From CBDFLA01 sp965248915 (lineage in GTDB: Bacteria > Pseudomonadota > Alphaproteobacteria > M2410): a stretch of DNA of 64,000 nucleotides. How positions within the stretch are numbered: the first letter of the stretch is position 1; every line of letters starts with the position of its first letter. Below the pieces are notes generated by a model, which had not been told where the DNA came from, made no database searches, and was given only the letters and a program-made list of their open reading frames with translations. The position numbers were made by a program, and so were the translations under genes. This document shows positions 35,279 through 43,044 of this stretch, in pieces. Location of the stretch: contig OZ252216.1 of NCBI GenBank assembly GCA_965248915.1, positions 248,001-312,000 of the forward strand, given 5' to 3'.

Positions 35279-36253
35279 CTCAGGAGGCAATCCATCATCC
35301 TGTCGTGCCCATGATTGTCCGGCATCTGACGTTTTGTAGACCGCGGGCTTCCCGCCAGGGCTTACCCTTGGCCAAACATCCGATCCATCCATAGGAAACA
35401 CCCAGGCTGTATCAGGATCACGTGGGTGCAAGGTCATTGGAAATCCAATGTCCCCAATATCTTTTGGCATGTTGTCGCCAATGCGTATCCATTCACCCTC
35501 ACGTCGATCCATGCGGTAGATGCCGCAATGGTTTTGTTGGTAGAGAATATCAGGCGCATGGCTGTGAAGTTCAATGTTGTGCGGGTCTTGTACATATTCT
35601 GGGTAGGGCTCAGGACCAAAGTCGACGAAACATCCTTTGTTGAGTGGGTCCCAATTAGCGCCGCGATCTGTGCTCTCAAAACACCCACCGCCTGACAAGC
35701 CAACATAAAGATGATTGGCGTCACGCGGATCGACCAATATGGAGTGTAGGATAGGGCCGTCTGGCGTACCGTCTTGTTCGTCGCCTATCCATTTGCGCCA
35801 CATCGGGTGGTCATTAAACCCGGTCACTGAATCCCATGTGTTGCCATTGTCTTCTGATCGGAAGAGGGCTTGCGGACTCGTGCCCGCGTACCAAACATCG
35901 GGTTCGCTGGCGTGCCCGGGTGTCAGCCAAAACGTGTGGCTCACCGTTCGCCCCTTTCCATCTTCGGACTTGGGAAAAGCGGGAGGGTTCTTCACTTCCT
36001 CCCATGACTTACCGAAGTCAAAAGACCGATGAAGCGTCGGGCCAAGGTGCCCGGTGCTCGACGCCATGAGAAGTGTTTCGCGGTCCCGAGGATCAAGCAC
36101 CATGTGATAGACGATATGGCCAAGAAACTGCGGCCCTTCAATGCGCCAATTCTCACGTTTTGTATCGGAGCGCAGGATGAAAGCGCCTTTGCGGGTTCCC
36201 ACAAGTAGCGCCAAGTCGCCGTCAGCCGGCGAGTTTCCATGTGTCAGGTTCAT
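35276..36253 (-). CDS. BNR/WD40-like beta-propeller protein (sialidase-fold), truncated by a stop codon
   Basis: 325 residues readable, ending DDGLPPE. Repeated Asp-box-like units (RSFDFGKSWEEV, RSEDNGNTWDSV, ESTDRGANWDPL, KTSDAGQSWARQ) show a six- or seven-bladed propeller of the exo-sialidase/YCF48-like class. There is no signal peptide (MNLTHGNSPADGDLALLVG), so it is cytoplasmic. No glycosidase active site is obvious. The full gene would be 385 codons including the tail and is followed by a MoaD/ThiS gene, an association I know from other proteobacteria but with no known function. Confidence 0.8.
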   Translation of the reverse strand: MNLTHGNSPADGDLALLVGTRKGAFILRSDTKRENWRIEGPQFLGHIVYHMVLDPRDRETLLMASSTGHLGPTLHRSFDFGKSWEEVKNPPAFPKSEDGKGRTVSHTFWLTPGHASEPDVWYAGTSPQALFRSEDNGNTWDSVTGFNDHPMWRKWIGDEQDGTPDGPILHSILVDPRDANHLYVGLSGGGCFESTDRGANWDPLNKGCFVDFGPEPYPEYVQDPHNIELHSHAPDILYQQNHCGIYRMDRREGEWIRIGDNMPKDIGDIGFPMTLHPRDPDTAWVFPMDGSDVWPRVSPGGKPAVYKTSDAGQSWARQDDGLPPE

Positions 36254-36321
36254 GGGTCGAATGTTGGGTCGAAAAGCTCACATTTGTCCACGGAATTGCG
36301 AATGCGAAGGATTTGCGAAAA

Positions 36322-36798
36322 CTAATCCCTCTGATTCACGAAGATGAGGATGAGTCCGACACCGCCTGCCAATTGAAAAGCCAATTGTGAAGATAACGAT
36401 CCGACCTCGGTCATCCATGAGCGGTAGAATTGACTGGACAAAAAGAGGAAACCGCCAACAAGCATGAACAACAAAATTGAGCAGCCAACCACGGCGTTGG
36501 ATTTCGCTTGCTGGAAAAGTTCACTCGATGCGTCTCGGGCTTTCCACATTTGGTTGGCGCCAACCAAACAAAATCCCGCAGAGGTGAGTTTCGAAAGCGC
36601 GATAAACAAAACACCCAGTGTCACGATGATGGGATTCTCGGTGGCTTGAAAAGCCTTGTCCGCACCGGGCACGCCCTCCATCGAAGTCACCGCCTTCACC
36701 GCATCGTAACTTCCGCTCCAACCAACAAAATTGAAGATTCCCATCAGACCTGAGAAGGCGACCGCAAGAATGAGTAGAATTTTTGCCTTTCGAACCAT
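36322..36798 (-). CDS. DUF2165-like small integral membrane protein
   Basis: 158 residues with four hydrophobic helices (about 7-25, 57-80, 103-122, 138-154). The second loop has SYDAVKAVTSMEGVPGADKAF, matching the pattern of DUF2165 proteins (a conserved loop after TM1 ending in a mean-of-Met segment). No catalytic residues are visible. It starts 10 bp after the hydratase 2 stop on the same strand, so the two are probably co-transcribed. Confidence 0.65.
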   Translation of the reverse strand: MVRKAKILLILAVAFSGLMGIFNFVGWSGSYDAVKAVTSMEGVPGADKAFQATENPIIVTLGVLFIALSKLTSAGFCLVGANQMWKARDASSELFQQAKSNAVVGCSILLFMLVGGFLFLSSQFYRSWMTEVGSLSSQLAFQLAGGVGLILIFVNQRD

Positions 36799-36807
36799 GA
36801 GACCCTC

Positions 36808-37662
36808 CTAGGCCAGTTCACACTTCCCGTTTTTGATGACTTTGACGTCGCGTTCTTTCAATCGGCATTCAAACGACAGAACACTTCCATCTTTCCAATG
36901 ATCGACAATGATTGTCTCTCCCGGGAAAACGGGTGCTGAAAAGCGCACATCGAAGCTCTTAATGCGTTTGTGATCGTAGCCCGCCAGGTTACTTAAGACA
37001 CCCCGGCAGGTTGTCCCGTAGGTGCAAAGCCCGTGCAGGATCGGAACAGGAAAACCTGCGGCGGCCGCAAACTCTGGGTCAGAGTGAAGTGGATTGCGGT
37101 CTCCGTTCAGGCGATAAAGAAGCGCTTGCCAGTTCTCGGTCTTACATTCGAAAGACCCATCAGCCGCACGATCGGGAATTGCGTGAGGCTCAGGTGCACC
37201 GTCGCTTGGACCACCAAATCCTCCGTCACCACGGAAAAATGCCGTTGACCCGAGTGTACATAGGTCATCACCGGTTGCCTTCTCGCGAATGAGTGTCTCG
37301 GTGACAATGAGGGCCCCTTTGCCTTCGCCCTTGTCAAAGATCCCGGTGATCTTGCCTTGGGATTCGATTTCTGCGGCTGCGGGAAGAGGTTTGTGTACCG
37401 TCAGTCTTTGTTCCCCATGCACAAGCATCACAAAGTTGAGGCCAAGCTCGCCCATCTTGCTGGCACCGCCGCGCTGAATCACCGTTGCAAGGGTTGGAAC
37501 GGTTCTCAAGTCCTTCTCATACGTATAGTGCAGCTCATCTGCGTCGAGGGGGTCGCGACCCATGCCCACACCGAGTGCATAGAGCATCGTGTCCTTGTCC
37601 GTGTAGGTGGAAGTCACGGGTTCTGATGCGGCACCAACAGCTTCTTGCCAATTCTCGTTCAT
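36808..37662 (-). CDS. MaoC-like (R)-specific enoyl-CoA hydratase 2
   Basis: 284 residues in the double-hotdog layout of the hydratase domain of multifunctional enzyme type 2. The active-site motif YRLNGDRNPLHSDPEFAAAA followed by GFPVPILHGL is diagnostic, with Asp and His in NGDRNPLH as catalytic residues. The N-terminal half contains YALGVGMGRDPLDADELHYTYEK. It hydrates 2-enoyl-CoA to the (R)-3-hydroxy form, linking to PHA or bile-acid/branched-chain oxidation. It is divergent from the crotonase gene at 37788. Confidence 0.92.
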   Translation of the reverse strand: MNENWQEAVGAASEPVTSTYTDKDTMLYALGVGMGRDPLDADELHYTYEKDLRTVPTLATVIQRGGASKMGELGLNFVMLVHGEQRLTVHKPLPAAAEIESQGKITGIFDKGEGKGALIVTETLIREKATGDDLCTLGSTAFFRGDGGFGGPSDGAPEPHAIPDRAADGSFECKTENWQALLYRLNGDRNPLHSDPEFAAAAGFPVPILHGLCTYGTTCRGVLSNLAGYDHKRIKSFDVRFSAPVFPGETIIVDHWKDGSVLSFECRLKERDVKVIKNGKCELA

Positions 37663-37787
37663 GGACGTTTCCTTTCATTGCTTTTCAGCCATCTTGCGCG
37701 AATTGGGGTCATTTGCAAGCGGTAGGTGACCTCTGAATGAGGCTCTGGTATGGTGCCGCCAACAAAAAGAAACCGGAGAGAAACCCC

Positions 37788-38636
37788 ATGTCCTATACTT
37801 GTTTCGATGTTGAGATCGCCGATGGCGTGGCCCACATTCAATTCAAGCGGCCCGACAAATTCAATTCTATGATTCCCGAATTTTGGACCGAAATGCCGGC
37901 GATTGTGAATGAAATCAGCGACAACGCGTCGGCTCGCGTGATTGTCCTGTCGTCGACTGGCAAACACTTTTGTTCAGGCATGGATCTCTCAGTGTTCACA
38001 GGCGGCGGCGTTGGGTCGAAGCCAGATGCGCGGACAGTCGCGCACACAAAGGAATCATTTCGCCATCAGGTCAAACATCTGCAAGAGACGATCTCCTGCC
38101 TGGATCAGGCACGGGTTCCGGTCCTGGTTGCGATCCAAGGGGGCTGTATTGGCGGCGCCGTTGACCTGACCTCAGCTGCCGATTGTCGTTATGCGACCAA
38201 AGACGCCTTCTTCTGCATTCAAGAAATCAACATTGGCATGACAGCCGATGTCGGGACCTTTCCTCGCCTGTGTCATTTGATCCCAGAAGGTATGGTGCGT
38301 GAACTGGCTTACACCGGACGCCGTCTTTACGCTGACCGTGCCAAGGAAATTGGGTTGGTCAATGAAGTCTATGACAGCCATGAAGAATTGATCACAGCCG
38401 TTCTTGAAACTGCAAAAGAAATTGCCTCGAAGTCGCCGCTTGCGGTGACCGGATCAAAGGTGATGATGAACTACGCCCGCGATCACTCGATCGAAGATGC
38501 TTTGGATTACATAGCCATTTGGCAGACCGGCATGTTCGAACCACTCGAGATGCAAGAAGCGTTCAGTTCTAAGGCGGAGAAACGCGAAGCGGAGTATCCT
38601 GACCTCAAACCCTTAAAGAAAGGCCTTGGTAACTAG
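37788..38636 (+). CDS. Enoyl-CoA hydratase (ECH1-like crotonase)
   Basis: 282 residues from ATG 37788 (GGAGAG upstream). Crotonase motifs are FKRPDKFNSMIPEF, GKHFCSGMDLSVFTGGG and IQGGCIGGAVDLTSAADCRY. The acidic Asp in GGAVDLTSAADCRYA and Glu in FFCIQEINIGMTADVGTFPR resemble the delta3,5-delta2,4-dienoyl-CoA isomerase (ECH1) subgroup, so isomerisation is a good alternative to hydration. It is divergent from hydratase 2 and convergent with two thioesterase genes. Confidence 0.9.
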   Translation: MSYTCFDVEIADGVAHIQFKRPDKFNSMIPEFWTEMPAIVNEISDNASARVIVLSSTGKHFCSGMDLSVFTGGGVGSKPDARTVAHTKESFRHQVKHLQETISCLDQARVPVLVAIQGGCIGGAVDLTSAADCRYATKDAFFCIQEINIGMTADVGTFPRLCHLIPEGMVRELAYTGRRLYADRAKEIGLVNEVYDSHEELITAVLETAKEIASKSPLAVTGSKVMMNYARDHSIEDALDYIAIWQTGMFEPLEMQEAFSSKAEKREAEYPDLKPLKKGLGN

Positions 38637-38639
38637 TAG

Positions 38640-39143
38640 CTATTTACCGATGACCTTCCAAAGACTCGTGGCTTGAAAAGCGGGTTCCCCGTCAATCAGG
38701 TAAGTGCCTTGTACAAACAAGACGGAAGGCGTGCGCCGCGTCATCTGAGGATTGACCTCAACCAAATCACCGATCCGTCCAGGCATCATAAAAGATGTTT
38801 GCATGCTCAGCGTGACACACGGGGTCCGGTTGTTGGCGTTCCAAGCAATGGTACCAAGCGTTGCATCGGCAAAAGTCATAAACATGCCACCATGACATAT
38901 GCCGTTGCCGTTGACGTGCCGATCATCGATGTAAAACGCAGCCCACAACTCCCCTTTGCCGTCAAATCCGGATCCTTGTTCAGGCATTCGTTTTTCAAAC
39001 ATCGGGCCGACAAAAGCTTCAAACGGATCACCAAGCCCGACTTCGTGATAACCGGGCGGCGCCGCGACTTGGCGCGCCGGAGGGCGGACAACATCGTCTG
39101 GACCAGAAACACGACCGCCTTGCATAAGGATGTGCCCGTTCAT
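38640..39143 (-). CDS. PaaI-type hotdog thioesterase
   Basis: 167 residues from ATG 39143, which overlaps the previous stop (ATGA); a longer frame to 39173 lies inside the upstream gene. It has the hotdog signature CHGGMFMTFADATLGTIAWN with HGG and Asp catalytic positions and TLSMQTSFMMPGRIGDLVEV. The N-terminal section adds about 25 residues before the domain. It probably hydrolyses acyl-CoA. It is the second of two tandem paralogues. Confidence 0.87.
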   Translation of the reverse strand: MNGHILMQGGRVSGPDDVVRPPARQVAAPPGYHEVGLGDPFEAFVGPMFEKRMPEQGSGFDGKGELWAAFYIDDRHVNGNGICHGGMFMTFADATLGTIAWNANNRTPCVTLSMQTSFMMPGRIGDLVEVNPQMTRRTPSVLFVQGTYLIDGEPAFQATSLWKVIGK

Positions 39144-39586
39144 GTGTTGAATCCATTCTTGAGAGTTTTCCAAATTCCTGTCGCTGTCATCAACGTGCGT
39201 CCTTCAACATGAAGCTCGCCACCAACAAAAACGACTGTTCGAGTTTGTCGTGTAATCAGGGCGGTTCCTTCGATGCGTTCACCTTGTTGTGCGGCCGAAA
39301 TGAAATCGCAATTGAGCGAGATCGTTGTGCACATGTGACCGACACGGCGTGCCACCGTCGATCCCAACACGGCGTCGGCCACGGTCATCAAAAGGCCACC
39401 GTGGGTAAACCCGCTCCCATTCAAATGGTTGGGACCCACGTCAAACACGTACCTGTGAGAAACGTCTGGGTCAGCTGAGATCTGCCGATAGATGGACCCC
39501 AAATAGGCGTTGAAACCAACATCGAAAACGGGTTCGAATGTTGGGCCGAGATCTGGCGCGCGCGTTGAGGTGGGTAATTCACTCAT
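39140..39586 (-). CDS. PaaI-type hotdog thioesterase
   Basis: 148 residues. The motif THGGLLMTVADAVLGSTVAR (HGG, Asp) and TTISLNCDFISAAQQGERIE are the same as in the neighbour 38640-39143, and the two share the hotdog core, so they arose by tandem duplication. It ends in a 4-bp overlap with that gene. Between it and the haloalkane dehalogenase there are 25 bp, so the three genes may be one unit. Confidence 0.87.
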   Translation of the reverse strand: MSELPTSTRAPDLGPTFEPVFDVGFNAYLGSIYRQISADPDVSHRYVFDVGPNHLNGSGFTHGGLLMTVADAVLGSTVARRVGHMCTTISLNCDFISAAQQGERIEGTALITRQTRTVVFVGGELHVEGRTLMTATGIWKTLKNGFNT

Positions 39587-39611
39587 AGGAGAAAAGCGTC
39601 GCGACAGGCGC

Positions 39612-40517
39612 TCAGCTTACGGTCTCGAAATAATCGAGAGCGGCCTGCGCAATCGGCCCGCCCCATTCTTGTGTGAAGTGGCCGGCGTCCTCTATTTGCA
39701 TGAGATCGCTCGATCCTTTGATGTCAGACTTAAGCTGTTCCATGACAGGGAGGCCAAGAACAGGGTCTTGCAACCCAACCGCCATGAAAGTGGCCCCACT
39801 CCACTGCGTGTGAAAGAACTCACGCGCCGCAATTGAAGTCTCCGTGCCCTCCATGCTGGGTTCGATCATGACCATTTCTGGGAAACGGCGCACCCCTGCC
39901 TTCGAGCGCTCATCAGGGAAGGGCGCACCGTATGCCGCCGATTCAGTATCACTCAAGACAGAGGTCCCGCGCTTCATCAATCCACCAACGTCGAGGTCTG
40001 GATTGGTAGCCGCAAAAGCTTTCCAGTTCGCAAAACCCTCACTTGGCAGTTCACCAACCGCCAGAGTGGTGTTCATGACAATCATCCGTTGAAAACGCTC
40101 TGGATCGTCCATTGGCAGGGTTAGTCCCAAGAGCCCACCCCAATCTTGAACAACAAGAGTGACATTCTTCAAGTCGAGATGTTCGACGAACCGCTTCAAG
40201 TACTCGCGGTGAAAATCGAAGGTGTAAACACTGTCCTCAATGGGTTTGTCGGATCTACCAAAGCCAAAGAAGTCTGGCGCCACGACGCGGTGACCCGCCG
40301 CCGTGAACACGGGGATCATCTTTCGGTAGAGAAAGCTCCACGTCGGTTCGCCGTGCAGACACAAGAAAGTGTGTGAGGCTTCTCTCGGACCTTCATCAAG
40401 ATAGTGAGCGCGCAAGCCTTCGTAGCCAGGCAGGTCTTCCACATAGTTGGGTTGGAACGGGAAGTCCGGAAGATTGGCAAAGGCGGCATCTGGCGTGCGA
40501 ACGGATTCGAAAGTCAT
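39612..40517 (-). CDS. dhmA: Haloalkane dehalogenase (alpha/beta hydrolase, HLD-I type)
   Basis: 301 residues. The oxyanion/halide segment is HGEPTWSFLYRKM, the nucleophile is Asp125 in VVQDWGGLLGL with halide-binding Trp126, the acid is Asp251 in GLQDPVLGLP and the base is His280 in EDAGHFTQEW. All positions match haloalkane dehalogenase family I (acid after beta 7). It hydrolyses carbon-halogen bonds of haloalkanes. It has no signal peptide. Epoxide hydrolase is excluded by the lack of tyrosines at the usual cap positions, although I cannot test that fully. Confidence 0.87.
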   Translation of the reverse strand: MTFESVRTPDAAFANLPDFPFQPNYVEDLPGYEGLRAHYLDEGPREASHTFLCLHGEPTWSFLYRKMIPVFTAAGHRVVAPDFFGFGRSDKPIEDSVYTFDFHREYLKRFVEHLDLKNVTLVVQDWGGLLGLTLPMDDPERFQRMIVMNTTLAVGELPSEGFANWKAFAATNPDLDVGGLMKRGTSVLSDTESAAYGAPFPDERSKAGVRRFPEMVMIEPSMEGTETSIAAREFFHTQWSGATFMAVGLQDPVLGLPVMEQLKSDIKGSSDLMQIEDAGHFTQEWGGPIAQAALDYFETVS

Positions 40518-40576
40518 GGGGCGTGATTTCCTCGTCTCTTGTTGTTTCTATCGCCAGCTTAGAGGTAGATTGCAGG

Positions 40577-40993
40577 ATGCGCCAGGCAACACATCAGATA
40601 TTTGTTGAAACGCGGGGAGCCGGACTTCTCGATGTTACAGACGCCGTCTCCTCATGGGTTGGATCGCAAGGGTTCGTCGAAGGACTTTTGACGGTTTTCA
40701 TTGCCCATACATCGGCCTCCCTCGTGATCCAGGAGAACGCCGATCCGGATGTCTTGGCTGACTTGCAAGATTTTTTTGCCAAACTTGCGCCGGAATCTCA
40801 GTCCTATCGACACAGCGCTGAAGGACCTGATGATATGCCGGCACACATCAAGTCAGCGCTAACGGCGACCCAGCTCTCTATTCCAATTGTGAAGGGGCGA
40901 CTGTCGCTTGGAACTTGGCAAGGCATCTATGTGTTCGAACACCGTGCCAGGCCGCACCAGCGGAAATTGATCCTTCACATGTTAGGTGAATAG
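40577..40993 (+). CDS. yjbQ: YjbQ family protein (secondary thiamine-phosphate synthase-like)
   Basis: 138 residues from ATG 40577 (MRQATHQIFVETRGAG) with GCAGG just upstream; the longer frame to 40373 is antisense to the dehalogenase. Signatures are LTVFIAHTSASLVIQENADP, DMPAHIKSAL and GTWQGIYVFEHRAR with the conserved His residues. The family (UPF0047) has a trimeric fold and weak thiamine phosphate synthase activity. Its cellular role is not settled. Confidence 0.92.
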   Translation: MRQATHQIFVETRGAGLLDVTDAVSSWVGSQGFVEGLLTVFIAHTSASLVIQENADPDVLADLQDFFAKLAPESQSYRHSAEGPDDMPAHIKSALTATQLSIPIVKGRLSLGTWQGIYVFEHRARPHQRKLILHMLGE

Positions 40994-41007
40994 GGCGCCG
41001 GGAAAAT

Positions 41008-41520
41008 TTACTCGTCGCGCCGAGCGGCATCGAACCTTAACTTCACCCTTTGGGCTTTTGCGGTTGCCCGCCGTTCGATCGAGACAGGTTGGGTTACATG
41101 TAGATCAATAACCAGCCGGTGGTGAGCACGCTCCGTCGGAAGGAGATGGAAAGCCTTGATGGCAAAGGGGGTGGTAGATTGAAATCCCACCAAGATGGAA
41201 TCGACTTTCTCGTTGCGAAGGTCGATCTGACTAAGCGGAGCAAGATTTGTCGGCATGTCCTGCGACAGATCGTCGGTGATCAGTCCAAAGACCCGCACAA
41301 AGAGGGTGCCCTCATCGTCTTCAATTTCATGGGTGACGGGGCCGTCCGTGTCCAAGACGATGCGAATGTAACCAGCGTGTTGACCGAACCGGATGTTTTT
41401 CAAGTCGGCGGCCTCGGCCGAGTAAGGTACCAATGGAACGAGGAGGGCGGCGACCAGCAACGACCAAGTCGTCTGCACACGTGCTCTGTAACGCACCGAA
41501 GTGCCAATCTTCACCACCAT
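41008..41520 (-). CDS. Exported AMIN-domain-like protein
   Basis: 170 residues from ATG 41520 (MVVKIGTSVRYRARVQTT); six more residues are possible from 41538. A signal segment (WSLLVAALLVPLVPYSAEA) precedes a beta-rich domain with IRFGQHAGYIRIVLDTDG, close to the AMIN domain that targets AmiC-type amidases to septal peptidoglycan. No amidase domain follows. It may be a cell-envelope binding protein. Confidence 0.7.
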   Translation of the reverse strand: MVVKIGTSVRYRARVQTTWSLLVAALLVPLVPYSAEAADLKNIRFGQHAGYIRIVLDTDGPVTHEIEDDEGTLFVRVFGLITDDLSQDMPTNLAPLSQIDLRNEKVDSILVGFQSTTPFAIKAFHLLPTERAHHRLVIDLHVTQPVSIERRATAKAQRVKLRFDAARRDE

Positions 41521-41598
41521 TCGCTCAACCCCATGCAAGAAGGGCGATCTCAGCGAGACCGCCCTGGTGCGTTCGTGCGGTTGGTCATTGATACCCTG

Positions 41599-42045
41599 CT
41601 AGAGCTCAGCCGTCAAAAGTCTTGGAGTGTCACTTTCAAGCGCATCCGTTTCAAACCCGATTTGCGCTAATTCTTCCTCAACCGCAACAACCCGGTCTTG
41701 AAAGAGCAAACCGCCGCTTGTATCCGTACTTTGATAGAGTTGGATGGAAATCGTGCCGAAGCTTTGAAGCTCATTGGCGAGTTCTTGCAAGATCATTCGC
41801 GCGGCATCGCTAAGCTCAACACTGGTCGGAGCAAAATAGAGCGTTTGTACTTGGTCACCAACTTCCGTCGAGACGATGAGATCCAAATGTGCGGGACCTT
41901 GTGAAAAGTCGGTTTGCTCGCCGCACGGATGTGAATCCATTGTGTTGAGGGCTTGTGGTAATGCGTGTGCCGAAAAGTCGACGGCGCCAGTAAGCAAAAG
42001 ACCGCTAAGTAAGATGGAGCGTAATGCCAAATCTTTGAGTTTCAT
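41599..42045 (-). CDS. Small exported hypothetical protein
   Basis: 148 residues from ATG 42045 (MKLKDLALRS), with GGAAACGGGA upstream; the frame continues upstream to 42393 but overlaps the esterase gene. A signal peptide (ILLSGLLLTGAVDFSAHA) is followed by a region with TLYFAPTSVELSDAARMILQ and ELANELQ, similar in rhythm to an OmpA/peptidoglycan-associated beta-alpha unit, but the peptidoglycan-binding residues are missing. I do not recognise a family. Confidence 0.6.
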   Translation of the reverse strand: MKLKDLALRSILLSGLLLTGAVDFSAHALPQALNTMDSHPCGEQTDFSQGPAHLDLIVSTEVGDQVQTLYFAPTSVELSDAARMILQELANELQSFGTISIQLYQSTDTSGGLLFQDRVVAVEEELAQIGFETDALESDTPRLLTAEL

Positions 42046-42163
42046 GTTCCCGTTTCCTTCATTCCCCATACTGTGAGAAGGCCAGGGTGCAATTTGAAAG
42101 GGGCTGAACTTCGTCCAAACCGGGCCGGGAATAGGTTCTTTTGAGGCGATATTGCGGCTTGGT

Positions 42164-42919
42164 TTACAAATGCCCCATGAAATCCATGAGATCCCGCCAG
42201 ACAGGCGCCCGCCAACGAAAGAGCGGTGCCAAAGCAAATAGGATGTCGATATGCCCGAGTTTAGAGTAAATGGCCGCTTGTGCTTCACCGCCAGCCTCAA
42301 CAATCGCGTTGGCCAATCCAGTGGAATTCTGCTGAAGGACAGTGGTGTCGCGGCCGCCATGCATGAGCAACATCCGCGGCGCATCTTGGCCATTGATCAA
42401 CTTGATGGGGCGCGTTGCATCAACAGAACGGGCATTAGAGAAAATGGCCGACGTTGATTCAAACGTGGTGAGGTCAGCGCCATACGGTCCGGCAATTCCG
42501 GCAAAGGCCTTGATGGTCGAAGTGGGTACCCCCACGGCATCGAGATATTGGGGATCCAAAGATATGGTTGCGCCAATATGGGCGCCCGCCGAGTGGCCGA
42601 TGAGCCCAAGCCGATCTGGATCACCGCCTAGACGCGCGGCGTTTTCTTGAACCCACGATAAGGCGGTCGCTGCATCCTCATTGAAGGTTGGAAAACGAAC
42701 TTCTGGGAAGAGCCGATAGTCCGCAATGACGCATAGATACCCTGCATGTGAAAGGGCCCAGCCCAACGGTCGATAGTAGGAACGATGGCCATTTCGCCAG
42801 GCGCCGCCGTAAAAGAAAACAAGGATTGGCGCGCCTCGTTTTTTTCGGAGTGGGCGATAGATATCCAGTTTCTGGCGGGAGTGATCGCCATAGGAAGTGG
42901 TTTTCGGTGAAATCGTCAT
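42164..42919 (-). CDS. Alpha/beta hydrolase, esterase/lipase (BD-FAE/HSL-like)
   Basis: 251 residues. The oxyanion segment is ILVFFYGGAWRNGHRSYYRP, the nucleophile elbow is LIGHSAGAHIGATIS, and the tail has LLMHGGRDTTVLQQNSTGLA (Asp) and SKLGHIDILFALAPL (His). It hydrolyses an unknown ester. There is no signal peptide (MTISPKTTSYGDHSRQKLDI). It lies divergently to the DsbD-like gene. Confidence 0.88.
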   Translation of the reverse strand: MTISPKTTSYGDHSRQKLDIYRPLRKKRGAPILVFFYGGAWRNGHRSYYRPLGWALSHAGYLCVIADYRLFPEVRFPTFNEDAATALSWVQENAARLGGDPDRLGLIGHSAGAHIGATISLDPQYLDAVGVPTSTIKAFAGIAGPYGADLTTFESTSAIFSNARSVDATRPIKLINGQDAPRMLLMHGGRDTTVLQQNSTGLANAIVEAGGEAQAAIYSKLGHIDILFALAPLFRWRAPVWRDLMDFMGHL

Positions 42920-43044
42920 AGCCTGATGATCAAAAACCCGTTATCAGCAAGAATTACATCATAGATGTGCGCTATAGAATCAACGGATTGAGCGCCCGAC
43001 GCAAGAGCAAAGGGCAAAGCGTGGCAGGAAGAGGCGAGAGCACA

